64,000 nucleotides of DNA from Impatiens glandulifera (Eukaryota > Streptophyta > Magnoliopsida > Ericales > Balsaminaceae), in contig NC_061865.1 of NCBI RefSeq assembly GCF_907164915.1, positions 52,038,587 through 52,102,586 on the forward strand. Direction: 5' to 3'. Made by a program: the position numbers and the translations under genes. The notes under the pieces were generated by a model. It did not search any database. It was not told the origin of the DNA and saw only the letters and a list, made by a program, of their open reading frames with translations. Below are positions 21,481 through 33,769 of this stretch, piece after piece (the stretch's first letter is position 1; the number at the start of each line of letters is the position of its first letter).

Positions 21481-22540
21481 TTGAATGCTTCTAAAACAAA
21501 CACACCAAGTTAGAGTTGGTTTTCCGAAACTAAATAAAATGAAAAATATCCTCATAAATGTTGTGTATTGTATTTTGGTTAGAGATTTTCTATTCCGGTT
21601 TCATTTCATACCAAACTCAAGTTTCGATCAAACAATCAGCTATTTAAAGTCTCATCTGACACTCAAATTAATGTTACAAAATATCTTTATTCTAAATAAT
21701 ATGAATTTTCTTTCTATCATTTTCATGGTTGTGCATTCCTATTTTAAGTTGAAATGAAGTGTTTAAGAATATTATGGACATTATGAAATAAGAAAATTTT
21801 TAGCTTTAATTTTTTTTTTCGATTACCAACATTGCAGTTAACCAATTTCATACCAGATATATAATAAAATAAAAGTAATTGCAGCATAAATCAAATAAAT
21901 ATACTACATTTTAACGATAATGAACCGTCAATTTTATTGATAAGTAGTACTATAGCTGAGAAAGTAAAAAAAAATGACAAATAAAAAGAGAGTTATCACA
22001 TATATCTAGATATTTAAAACATCTCACAATTTTCCCTAGAGTTTTATCTTTCATCAGGTCAATTTTCTCAGCAAATTTAGAGATGAACATATTCAATTTT
22101 AATGCTACTAGAGTTATTTCCCTTAATTGTAGGGTCATTTTACACATGATAAACAATTTTTTAAAGATAAATATTGTTGATTACAATTTAGAATAAGATA
22201 AAAGATAAAAGATAAGTATAAATTAATTACATTATAACGTTAAAATTATAATATTATATAAATCACACCACCATTCATGAATATTATTAACAAAATTGAG
22301 TGAGTTTAAAAAAAATGACATATTTTTATACTAATAAATTATATTTTAAAATTTTTTTTTCTCATTTTTATAATATTAAGTACTTTAAAAGATAAATCTT
22401 CTTTTAAACGGTTAAGAGAAGACTCATATAATTTAACAAATTAATCATTAATAAAATAATCAAAAATTTTAACAATTTAATAAAAAAAATATTATAAATA
22501 AAATAAACAAATAACAATTACAGAATTAAAGGAGAGGAGA
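21481..22540. other. Intergenic, no supported gene
   Basis: Short open frames exist at 21485-21757 (+) and 21950-22156 (-), but neither matches a known family, and composition is as in the surrounding AT-rich DNA. Confidence 0.5.
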
Positions 22541-22755
22541 GCACATGGAGTCGCTCCGGTGATGTGAGACCCAACTTTTACTATCTATGAACTGTTTTTA
22601 TGACCTTACATTTTAGAAGGTTAGCGGGACATGGGAGCCTTTCAAGATAGATTGGTCCAGTTCCTACTGTAATTCATAAGAATATATCCGAGCTTTTCCT
22701 GGCCTTTTCTCTCTTGCTTATCTGCTTTTTTATATTTAATCGGTCCACCTCATTA
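22541..22755. other. Higher-GC island, function unknown
   Basis: About 210 bp with clearly higher GC than its neighbours, including GAGTCGCTCCGGTGATG and GGTTAGCGGGACATGGGAGCC. No long frame, tRNA fold or known repeat was recognised. It could be a remnant of a gene or element. Confidence 0.35.
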
Positions 22756-25085
22756 TCCGGATCAATTTCAGATATAAAAACTTTATTATTGACCTAAAAA
22801 TATTATAATTTGACATATTATAATAAATAAATATATTTATCAAACAAATTTTAGAATTAATAAAAAAATAATAATATAAAATTTAAATAACACCACTATA
22901 TTATATTAGTCAACTTTTAGGTGGTACAATTTAGCTTCACAATACTTCTTATCCTTAGAATAATTTGTCGAACTATAAATGTGAAAATATTTGCATTGTT
23001 TTTATTATAAAAAAAATAAAAATATATTTTTAAATATCTTAAATCAAAGATTATAATATAAAAAATATCATAGTTATAAAAAAAATATGATCTTTAGGCA
23101 CATTTTATATAAAAAAAATAAAACAATAAAAATTAACTAATAAGTTTTGCTTACAAATACAAACTACATTATCAAACTATTTGAAAAAAAATAAGTTCTT
23201 TTAAAAGGTTAAACTAAATATTTTTAGAAAAATAAAATAAAGTTATAAAAATTTCAAAATTAATGTAATTTTCTAATTAACTTTTAATGATATGATATTT
23301 ATTTTAGATTCATTATCTACCTATTTATTATTCAATTCCAAATTCAAGAAAAATAATAAAAGAAAAAATATAATTCATATATTTATATACATAATCAATC
23401 AAAAAATATAATTAAATTATAAGATAGAAAACAAAAAGTCAATAAAAAAATAAATTAAACTTAAAATAATATTTAAGAAATTTTGATAAAAATAAAAAAA
23501 TACAAGTTTAGTACATCAAATTTAAAATTACATTATTATTATTATTATATAATAAATGTTTGAAAATATTTAAACTTAATTTAGATATAATCAAATAAAA
23601 GTTATATTATCTTATGTCATTTTTTTTTAAATCATATAAATTTTTTGATTTTTTTTATTAAATATTATTTTATATGAGATAATAACATTTAAATTTAATA
23701 TATATATAATTAAATAAATAAATAATATTATGAGTTTATAACTATAATTTTAAAAATAATTTATTTTTATTTTAAGTTATTTAAACTTAAAATAAAAATT
23801 GAGAAAATTTGATTGAAGAAGAAAAATAAATTTTAAAATTACATTATTATTATTATTATATAAATAAAGGTTATATCATTTCATATCATTTTTTTACATT
23901 ATATAAATTTTTTAAATAAAAAATATTTTATAAATTTATAATTTTATAATTTTAATTATAAAAATTATTATATCCATATAAAAATGTACTATTAACAAAA
24001 ACATAAAAAATTAAATCTCACTCTAAAAAAATAATTAATCTTTTTTTTTATGTAAGGTAAATAAAGTATATATTATTATTTTTCTTATATTAAATTAAAT
24101 CTCTCAACTCTAATTTAATTTATAGACATTTGTAGATTTACTAGATGGTTCTTAATTCTTAAAGATTAGATTATTGACTCTAATTTTTAGTTTTTTTTTT
24201 GTCTTAATTTCTTGTGTCAAAATGCTATGCGAATCCTTTGAATTTTTATATAATTTTGTTGATTGTTTTTTTAAAAATATTTTTTTTACAATAATAAAAA
24301 AACAAATTCATAATCAAATGAAGATAACATTACTCTTCATTTTACGAACTTTATAAAAAACGAAATTAGAATTCATTTTATAAAAAAAAAACTAACATAA
24401 TTCAATAGTCAATACCCGATTTTAACTTAAAAAATGAATAAATATAAATAAATTATATTGGCTTAAAACTTAATTTATCTTTTGAATGATGTTTGAAAAA
24501 AGAGGATTGTTGTTAGACTTTTAAACTATTTTATTAAATATATTTTTTATTTTTATATATTTCTAATTGTAATTACAAAATTATAATTTTTTTTTTTTTA
24601 TACAAGGTTAATTTTTGTTAGAAAATTTTTCATCACAAAAGAAACGATGTAATTTACTCGAAGATAAGAGAGGGGATAAACTCATGCGGGGTGAATGATA
24701 TAATAGTATATAACACATTTTACCTATAATTGATATAGTTTGATATTATAGTTCAGCATTTAAATAAGTATTTATAACCAATTTTCAAAAAATCTCTTTT
24801 TTCTAAGACTAACCTAGTCCAAAAAATTTGAAAGTAGGTCATGGAAAATTTAGATTAATAAAACTCCTTCACTAAATTATAAAAAAATTCTCTTAAATAG
24901 TATCTGGTAAAAAAGAAGATTAACCAAATGATACAAATTCTATATTTATAATCAAAGATTAAGTAAGTATTAATATATTTTGTTCAATAAAAAATATATC
25001 ACTACTAATAGTAACTTAATTGTAATAATAATATTAACTTAAAGTAAGATATATGTTTATATAATATAAAATATGTTTCGATCAT
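22756..25085. other. Extremely AT-rich intergenic block, no gene
   Basis: Runs of A, T and ATT dominate. A stretch like AAATTACATTATTATTATTATTATATAA occurs at about 23525-23552 and again at 23832-23860. The small plus-strand frame at 24174-24356 is low-complexity and not supported. Confidence 0.6.
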
Positions 25086-25159
25086 ATGTATATTAATTAT
25101 TTTTAGTTCTTAAGGTTGACTGCATCAATTTTTTGCAATGAGTTTCAATAAATTTAGTA

Positions 25160-26070
25160 AAAGAATGGTTGAGACCTTTGTATTTTTCATAAAGTTAGAA
25201 GGTGTAGATATACAAGAGTCAAGACAAAAATATATATATATATATATTTTAGAGATAGATCACACTCGGTCACTGTGAAGATGAAATTACGCTGTAGTAC
25301 AAGAAAAATGCAGAAAAATTATCAAATAATAAAAAAATATTGTCCACAAATAAATAGTTTCTTTAACAACCAAATTAAAAAAATTCTCTTAAAAAAATTC
25401 AAACTAAAAAAATAGTATTATTTAAAGAAAAAATAAGTTGGCTCAATCAAATTTTCTTGAGACCTTTGTATTTTTTTATAGAGTGAGATAGTATTGATAT
25501 ATAAGAGTCAGGACAAAAAAAGAATATTTTAGAGATAGAACTTTGTTTGAAAGTTTAAATCACACTCGGTCATTGTGGAGATGAAACCACTGTAGTAGTA
25601 TAGTAAAGTGATTACAGATATTAATAACATTAAAAAAAATGCAGAAAATTACTAAATAATAAAAGTTGTGATATAAAAAAAAATATTGTCCCAAATAAAT
25701 AGTTTCTTGAACAACCAAATTAAAAAAATTCTCTTAAAACAATTCAAACTAAAATAATAATAATATTATTTAAAGAAAAAATAAGTTGGCTCAATCAAAT
25801 TCTCTTTAGACCTTTGTATTTTTAATAAAGTGAGATAGTGTAGATATACAAGAGTCAACATAAAAATAAGAATATTTTAGAGATAGAACTTTGTTAAAAA
25901 ATTTACATCATAGTCATTTTAGAGATGAAACCACACTTTAGTAGAGTGATCACAATAACATTTAAGAAAAATGCAGAAAATTACCAAATAATAAAAACTG
26001 TGATATAAAAAAATAATATTGTCCACAAATAAATGATTTCTTGAACAACCAAATTAAAAAAATTCTCTTA
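25160..26070. repeat. Tandem repeat, three units of about 270-345 bp
   Basis: Three successive copies begin with GAGACCTTTGTATTTTT or its variant, at about 25167, 25459 and 25796. Each carries AGAGTCA(A/G)GACA, TTTTAGAGATAGA, CACACTCGGTCA, AAAAATGCAGAAAA, ATTGTCC(A/C)(C/A)AAATAAATAGTTTCTT and ACAACCAAATTAAAAAAATTCTC in the same order. It is non-coding. Confidence 0.85.
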
Positions 26071-26933
26071 AGCAATATATATATATATATATAAATAAAG
26101 ATTAGAGATATAAAAAAAAATTAGGTACGAAATTAATATATATATATAGATTTATTTGAGAGAAATATTTAATATTGTTATTTAAAATATTTATTTATAT
26201 ATAACCACCTATTTATAATAAATAGTCTTAACTTACCTAATATATATATAATTTTAATTTTTTATATATTATGATAAGTAGAAAGTAGAAAAAAATTTAA
26301 TTAAAAAAAAGAGTAATATTAGGAATTAATTAGAAAGATAAATTATGAAATGAAAAAATTCTTGAATATAAAATAATGAATTGAGATAGAAATCATAATG
26401 AATTTGTGTATAAACCTTCATATTCATCTATTAAACATTATTATATATTGTTATTATATATATAAATAAATATGTTATTAATATTATATATTTTAATATA
26501 AAAAATATTAATAAAAAAATATTTTATATTATTAGTGTGAAAAAATATAAAAATTTAGATAGTAAGTAGAAAAAAATACTTAATAATTAGATTAAAAAAG
26601 AGAAATATATATATTATGAAAGATATTTATTCTCATACTTAAAATGCATTAAACATCTTAGTAATTTATCCCAACCTAAAAACTCAAACTCAAAAAAATA
26701 TTCTCATAATATTCATTTTTATAATAAATTTTAATTTTTTCAATATTATCTATATATTTATCTAAAATTAGAAATTGAACTCATAACTTTATAACAACTT
26801 ATTAATTACTTTTAAATTCTCGTTCAATTATTTATATAACTGCATAAAATAAATTAAACATTATTACATAAACACAAATTATATCTCACAAACAAAAAAA
26901 ATACAACAAAACAAAACAAACCTTGTTAAAATT

Positions 26934-26965
<32 letters not shown>

Positions 26966-27617
26966 AAGATTAGAGATAAAAAAAATTAAGTACGAAATTA
27001 ATATATATAGATTTTAGTTGAGAGAAATATTTAATATTGTTATTTAAAATATTTATTTATATATAACCACCTATTTGAAATAAATAGTCATAACTTACCT
27101 AATATATATATATATATATAATTTTAAATTTTTATATATTATGAAAGTGAAAAAAAAATTAAATTAAAAAAAAGAGTAATATTAGGAATTAATTAGAAAG
27201 ATAAATTATAAAATGAAAAAATTCTTGAATATAAAATAAAGAAATTAATTTAGAAAGTAAAGTAATTACATATAGAGTTAATTAATAGAGAGAAATTATG
27301 AAATGAGATAGAAATCCTAATAAATTTGTGTATAAACTTTCATATTCATTCATTATTATATATATTGTTATTATATATAAAAATAAATATGTTAGGTAAT
27401 ATTATATATTTTAATATAAAAAATATTTTATATTATTAGTGTGAAAAAATATAAATATGTATATAGTGAAAGTAAGAAAAAAAATACTTAATAATTAGAT
27501 TAAGAAAAAGAGTGAAATATATAAAGAAATTAATTTAGAAAGTAGAGTAACTTATAGAGTTAATAATTTGTGTATAAACCTTCATATTCATCTATTAAAC
27601 ATTATTATATATATTGT

Positions 27618-27654
<37 letters not shown>

Positions 27655-28135
27655 TGTTATGTAATATTATATATCTTTATGTAAAAATATTAATAAAAAA
27701 ATATTTTATATTATTAGTGTGAAATATATAAAAATTTATACAATAAGTAGAAAAAAATACTTAATAATTAAATAAAGAAAGAGAAATATATATATTATGA
27801 AAGAAATTTATACATCTCTAACCCAAATATCTATTCTCATACTTAAAATGCAGTAAACATCTCAGTAATTTATCTCCAGCCTAAAAATTCAAACTCAAAA
27901 GAATATTCTCAGAATATTCATTTTTATAATAAATTTTAATTTTTTCAATATTATCTATATATTTATCTAAAATTACAAATTGAACCCATAACTTTACAAT
28001 AACTATTAATTCTTTTAAAATTCTCATTCAATTATTTATACCACTGCATAAAATAAATTAAACATTATTACATAAACACAAATTACATCTCACAAACAAA
28101 AAAAATACAACAAAACAAACCTTATTAAAATTATC
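26070..28135. repeat. Larger tandem duplication of AT-rich sequence (about 0.9 kb unit)
   Basis: A block starting AAAGATTAGAGATA and passing through ATATAACCACCTATTT, GAGTAATATTAGGAATTAATT and TATAAACCTTCATATTCATC occurs at about 26097 and again at about 26965. A partial third copy starts near 27540. The end block CAAAAAAAATACAACAAAACAAA occurs at about 26895 and 28097. A long (TA)n tract lies at 27620-27653. No coding signal. Confidence 0.75.
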
Positions 28136-28880
28136 ATAAATTAAACATATAAATAAATTATATAAATAAATTAAAATATAAATAAATAAAATATGTAAAC
28201 AAATTAAAATATAAATAAGTTATATAAATTAATTAAAAAAAAAAACTAAAATGACTGAAATGAAAGTTTTGAAAACCTTTTGAGTATGTGAACAGTGTCC
28301 CTGCATATTTGGGTTTGGGGGAGAAAGATTTTGTAGAAAAACTTAAAATGCAGTTGAGTGACCTATAATAGAGTTGTTTGCTGGTGGGTTAGAGATGATC
28401 TTATATTATGAGAGAGAAAATAAGTAAGATAAATAAATTAGGAAAAAGAAATTACCTGAATGATTGTAGAGTTAGAAGCTACAAAAGGAGACCGAGGATG
28501 TTTTTGCAGCTGCCTGAAATATCAAATTCATAGAAAAAAATACAAATCAGTGAAAACAGATTGTTGAAATATAACATAATGCAAATTCAATTATTGAAAA
28601 CATGATATTGATAGAGAAATTGAGAAGATTATGAATAGAGATAGCACACGACAAAAGGAGATCGACCAAATAAAATGCTCTGTATATGAAGATATCACTC
28701 TTCTCTCTTCAATTGAACCTTGTTAATCTAAGATTTTTTATAGGAATAAAATATTTGGATGAAGTAATATATTGGTTTAATTGTAGTTATATACGTTGAT
28801 ATAATCAATATTTATTGCTAGTCGATATAATCAATATTTATTGCTAAATTCAATTAATAGATAATTATAATATGATAACT
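28136..28880. other. Intergenic with an exon-like patch on the minus strand
   Basis: The plus-strand interval 28456-28513, read on the minus strand, is a 58-base block. It is preceded by TTTCAG and followed by GTAATT, and one frame is open through it. No neighbouring exon could be established, so no gene is called. The remainder is AT-rich. Confidence 0.3.
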
Positions 28881-29100
28881 GAAATTTTTTATTTTTACAT
28901 ATTTTAATTAATTATAGTATGATAACTGAAATTTTTATTTTTACATATTTTTATTAATTATAATACAATAACTGAAATTTTTTATTTTTACATATTTTCA
29001 TATTTAATATTTAATGTTAAACTGAATTAATATAAATAAAATAATTTTATAATAAATATAATATAATAACTGAAACTCTTATTATTTTTACAATTTTTTA
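28857..29100. repeat. Short tandem repeat, about four units of about 60 bp
   Basis: AATTATAGTATGATAACTGAAA plus TTTTTATTTTTACATATTTT recurs about four times with small changes. Confidence 0.7.
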
Positions 29101-31190
29101 TAATTAATATTAATGCTAAATTTAATTAATAAAAAATATTAATATATATATATATATAAAAGAGTAACGGACATAAATAATTATGAAACTTATTTAATAG
29201 AATTGATAAAAAAAATAATTTTTATATTATTAGTGAGAAAATATATATATATAGTAAAGGAAATAAAAAAATTAATTAATAAAGATAAATGAAGAGAGAA
29301 ATATATATATCTAACACATAAAAATATATATGATGATGTAGATCATTTTGGAAAGAGTATGATGTACACCTCCAACATTTCAAAATTAAGCGTCATTAGA
29401 TATATATATATATATATATAGATAACTAAAATGAAAAAAAATCTTATATTTGAGTTTTAATATTAAACCTTTATGATGTATATGAATTTGAATATAATAA
29501 TTCATAAAATTAATATTCTTTTAATATTTTTTCATATATATAATTATGCGTAGTTAGTTTAAATAATTTAATTTAATCAAATATTATTTCGACTATCTCT
29601 TATCCATAATATCATTTAATTCATTAATCAAAATATTAAAATATACTTTATTTTACCATTATTTAATTCTACAATTTAGAATTTTTACCAAAAGTATTCC
29701 CACATCATCAAAATTATCAACCCATACTTTTTAAATAACCTAATTTATTTAAAAATCCCGAATCAGAACAACCCAAACAATTCTTAAAGTTTGATTTTCA
29801 ACCAAGAACATACCATATGCCCTATTGTGGAAGGAAGATCTTGATCAAACTTTGGTATCTTCAAGGTTCAAACAAGTAATCACTACTATATATATCAAAA
29901 GGTGACTTTCACAAGTTTCAAAAAGTATGTGATAAAAGCTGCCTTAAGTTGCCAACTTCTATTTAAATTTAAACAATATTATGAATTTCTCTTGCCCATA
30001 ATGTATTGTTGTTTGTAATTATCTTAAAAAGACATTATTACTATCCAAACACAACTCTATGTTTCTCCTCTTCCTAAACATTTGTAACCTCTAAATTACA
30101 CATTAGAGAAATTTTAATATACCATTGACCAAGTACAACTAAAACTCACAAATAATATAAGAAGTTAAGGAAACAAATACAACAATTATCCAAATATTGA
30201 AAAAATCCTTCATCGAAGTCTCAAATTAATATAATTCAAATCAATCCGGCACATCAAGAACTTTCACCGCCACAATCCATTTTTTTCTTTTGTTGTTGAT
30301 CGAGTGTGTTTTGGCTAGCTTTGAAGATGAACATCATCGACTACAAATCAATGTGTTAAAGCCAATGTTCTTAAGTGGGACATGTTTACACTCAAATTAA
30401 TACTTTTGGGATTTTCCTAGTAATTTAATTAGGTCTATAATAAATCACTTTCTTTTCTTCTCTAAATTTTTACATTTCATTCCTGTATGATTTGACTTTT
30501 TTTTCATTCATTTCTTAAATTACTCATTGTTTGATTGGTTTATTTCTCCACTAATTTCATTGTCATGAGGATTTAAATGTAAATTGTAATAGTAACTTGA
30601 GTTGAAAATAACTAATTGCATTCAAATAACATGAGTTGAAAATCTCATGAGGATCGATATCACAAGACTGATGGTTAACTATTCTTTGATGGTTGCTAGA
30701 TTCAAATATTTGGATCTTCTTGAAGAACCATCTTAACCATTCATAACGATGTAATTAAGAAATTGAGATTTGTCTCTCTTCTTGCGTTACAATGTCTTGT
30801 TGAAGTCTTCAAAGCGAAATTTGAAAAACAATTTTTTTTAATTGATCCCCGTTAAACAACGCAAAAGTGCATCACACATTAGCGAAGCAATTCTTGTTAA
30901 CGGAAAAAAGTCAAGCCGAAAATCGTTACACTTTCCTTTTTTCATGCAACCAATACATAGATTGAATTTTTTTTTTCTCTTGGCTTTGATTTAAAGTTGG
31001 TATATATATTACTGTTTGTATTATTACTTTTTTTTGATAAGGATGCTTGTATTATTAGAAGTTGAATTTTATACAAAACTATAATATATATATTATCCAA
31101 GTTGTATTACATAAGAAAACTTAAAATTGAATCAATATAAAAAGTAAATCCTACAACAAGTTGCCAGTCATAGATTCTCTCTTCCAAAGC
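29101..31190. other. Intergenic upstream of the PDLP gene
   Basis: AT-rich. Positions about 29530-29785 contain CATTAATCAAAATATTAAAATATAC and a CAGAACAACCCAAACAATTCTTAA end, resembling a degraded Tourist-like MITE. No gene is supported. Confidence 0.5.
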
Positions 31191-31195
31191 TAGCT

Positions 31196-31267
31196 TATAA
31201 AGACACTGGTCATGCTCACCCCATTACAATATCTTTCAATTTTCACCCCATAGCTAGAGATTTAGAC
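31196..31267 (+). promoter_or_regulatory. PDLP gene TATA box and leader
   Basis: TATAAAGA at 31196-31203 lies 65-72 bases upstream of the ATG at 31268, preceded by AGCTAGCT. The spacing implies a leader of about 35-40 nucleotides. Confidence 0.6.
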
Positions 31268-32395
31268 ATGTTTTCTACACCTTCTTCTCCATCACACCTT
31301 TCCATCATCTTCCTCTCAACCATTTTATTCATTTTCATAAACCCTTCTCAAAGTTCCATTCAATCGTTCATCTACGATGGCTGCTCCCAACAAAAATACA
31401 CCCAAGGAACACCTTACGAATCAAACGTCAACTCCCTACTCAATTCCTTAATCAACTCAGCCTCATATGTTTCCTTCAACAACCTCAACAGCTCAGTCCC
31501 CGGTTCGACCCTAACTGAGGTCGCCTACGGTCTGTTTCAGTGTCGTGGTGACCTAAGAGGGTCAAATTGTCGAGACTGTGTTGTGGGAGCAGTGAGTCAA
31601 CTCGGTGTTCTTTGTGGTAACTCGACGAGTGGGGCGTTGCAACTTGAAGGGTGTTACGTAAAGTATGATAGTGTTTCCTTTGTGGGAGTTGACGACAAGA
31701 CTTTGGTGATGAAGAAATGTGGACCTTCGATTTCACTTGATTCGGAAGAGTTGATTCCACGTGATGCGGTCTTAGGTCATCTAAGGGTCGAGGAAGATTA
31801 TTTTCGTGTGAGTGGGTCACGAAATGTACAAGGGGTAGCACAATGCATGGAGGATTTGAGTGGAGACCAGTGTCAAGACTGCTTATCAGAGGCAATAGGA
31901 CGTTTAAAAGTCGAGTGTGGACCCGCGATGTGGGGCGACATATTCTTGGGAAAATGTTACACGAGATACTTCGAGCAAGGGGCACACTCGAAAACCGGTA
32001 AGTACTTTTGAAACTTTAACCTTCATCTATGAAAGGTTAGTTAGTTGTTGATGAATAACTTGTACTAATTGTTTTTTACTATCTTTATGAATACATTGTG
32101 GTAATTTCTTATATTGTGACAAAAGTATTGCTTCAATTATTTACACACTAATACGAGTCATTATTGACATAAATGATTTTAGTATTTACTTCTAGTAATT
32201 TTTTTTTTTTGTGCAGATAATGACGAGGATGAAAAAACACTCGCAATTTTAATTGGATTGATGTCTGGAGTTGTGTTGCTCATTATTTTCTTGTCGTTTT
32301 TGAGCAAACTAGTTGATAACAAAGGTAATGAAATAATATTTAAGCTTTTATGATTATCTATTGAATTAGTTTTTCATATTGCAGGTGGAAAATGA
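31268..32395 (+). CDS. Plasmodesmata-located protein (two DUF26 domains, one TM), 282 aa
   Basis: PDLPs are type I membrane proteins of plasmodesmata that affect cell-to-cell permeability, callose and virus movement. I join exons 31268-31997, 32217-32324 and 32385-32395 (GT-AG borders, in frame, stop TGA). A signal peptide covers about residues 1-30. The mature protein begins near YDGCSQQKYTQGTPYESNVN, a PDLP-typical start. DUF26 repeat one has C92-x8-C101-x2-C104 and repeat two has C193-x8-C202-x2-C205. The Cys motifs are complete. A transmembrane helix spans about 251-274, followed by a short cytosolic tail ending NKGGK. There is no kinase domain, so it is not a cysteine-rich receptor kinase, and the TM separates it from secreted CRRSPs. 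The exon 1 frame reads on into intron 1 to a stop at 32011, so intron retention would give a 247-residue secreted form. The long minus-strand frame across exon 1 is a shadow. Confidence 0.93.
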
Positions 32396-33149
32396 AAAAA
32401 GAATAATTTTAATAATATAAGTATGTGTGTGTAAATAATAATGTTGATATAGATAAGGTTAGACATTCTTGGAGAATTTTCTAGAGGTGTATATCTTAAT
32501 TTATTGTAATATTTGCTTCATGCAAAAGTTTAAGCTTATAGAACATATATTTTAATCATTTAATTTCAAATCATAATACATATACTAAATTGAGCATGAA
32601 CCTCAATGAATAATGGGATTGATCAAGTTCTCTAGTGCGAACCCTATAGAGAGGTTGGAATAAAGATTGACCTAATTTAGAATTGCTTAGATGAATTCGA
32701 TTTTGGTTTGAGCAAAACAAATATTTTAACAAGTTTAGAAACGTTTTCTGGTCGATGAGAATTTGTCTAAATAGTTTGAGTGTGGTTAAACTCTTCTTAT
32801 CCTTTCCGATATTATTCCTGGCTTTTTTCACAACTTCAAAGTATATTTCTAAATAATTAAAGTGTGAAAATTCGAATTCATGACTAGTTATTGGACTATG
32901 TACTACTGAACTAAAAATCTCAAATAAAGGTTTCAATCTTTAGTGTATCATTTAACAATATATATTATTTAAAACTTAAACCAAATATAATAAAAATAAC
33001 AAAATTATAATATAATTAGAAATTCAGTTGTTTATCTCTAAACTACTAAATGGATTAAATCAAATACAATTTAATTTATATTTATTTTAGAAAAACTTAA
33101 ATGTCTTATCATTTATCATTTTATCATTTATCATTCACTTAAGATTCAC
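32396..33149. other. PDLP 3' flank, no further gene
   Basis: The 3' untranslated region is probably within the first 200-300 bases. A minus-strand frame at 32571-32936 has no recognisable similarity and is not called. Confidence 0.5.
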
Positions 33150-33152
33150 TTA

Positions 33153-33763
33153 GGCCTCGTTTGATCTTTGGGTTATTGGGATAAAACCCGGTTTTATCCC
33201 AAACCCCAACAATCTCATCACAACTCAAATCAATCATTTTATTAATTAAAATATCAAAATTACCCTTTAATTAAATTTAATATTATTTTTATTAATTACC
33301 TTAAATAAAAATTAAAACCCATATAAATCTAACTATAACACATTTAAATTTTAAATAATTTAAATAAATAAATAATTATACTAAAAAATAAAATTTATAT
33401 ATTTATCTAAAAAATTGATCGGTTGAGTTGATGGAACTTATCGGCTGAGTGAATGAAAAGATCAGAGGAGAAAGATCAAATGGATAATTGTTAATGAGAT
33501 CAAATGAAATCAGTGGAATTGATAATTGATTTGGGTTAGAGAGAATCTGAATTCTCTAACTTTTGATAATGTATCAGTAGAAATGAGATTTGAGAAGAGG
33601 GGAGAGAATAAGATAAGATAGAAATAATTAAATAATTAGAAGGGTAAAACTGAAAAAAAAAAAAAAAAAAAAAACCTAGATTTTTACCTAATTTGGTCAA
33701 ACATGAGTTTTTTTTAGAAGAAACTCGAACATTGCCCAGATAACCCAAAGATCAAATGAGGCC
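33153..33763. mobile_element. Tourist-like MITE (611 bp)
   Basis: The left end is GGCCTCGTTTGATCTTTGGG. The right end is its near-exact reverse complement, CCCAAAGATCAAATGAGGCC. TTA flanks both sides, at 33150-33152 and 33764-33766: the 3-bp duplication of PIF/Harbinger elements. The interior is AT-rich, with a 24-bp A run near 33652. It lacks a transposase. Confidence 0.85.
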
Positions 33764-33769
33764 TTAAAA

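Noticed and set aside
31485..31985. A 166-codon minus-strand frame
   Set aside because: It is a shadow of PDLP exon 1, whose plus-strand product has complete DUF26 motifs.
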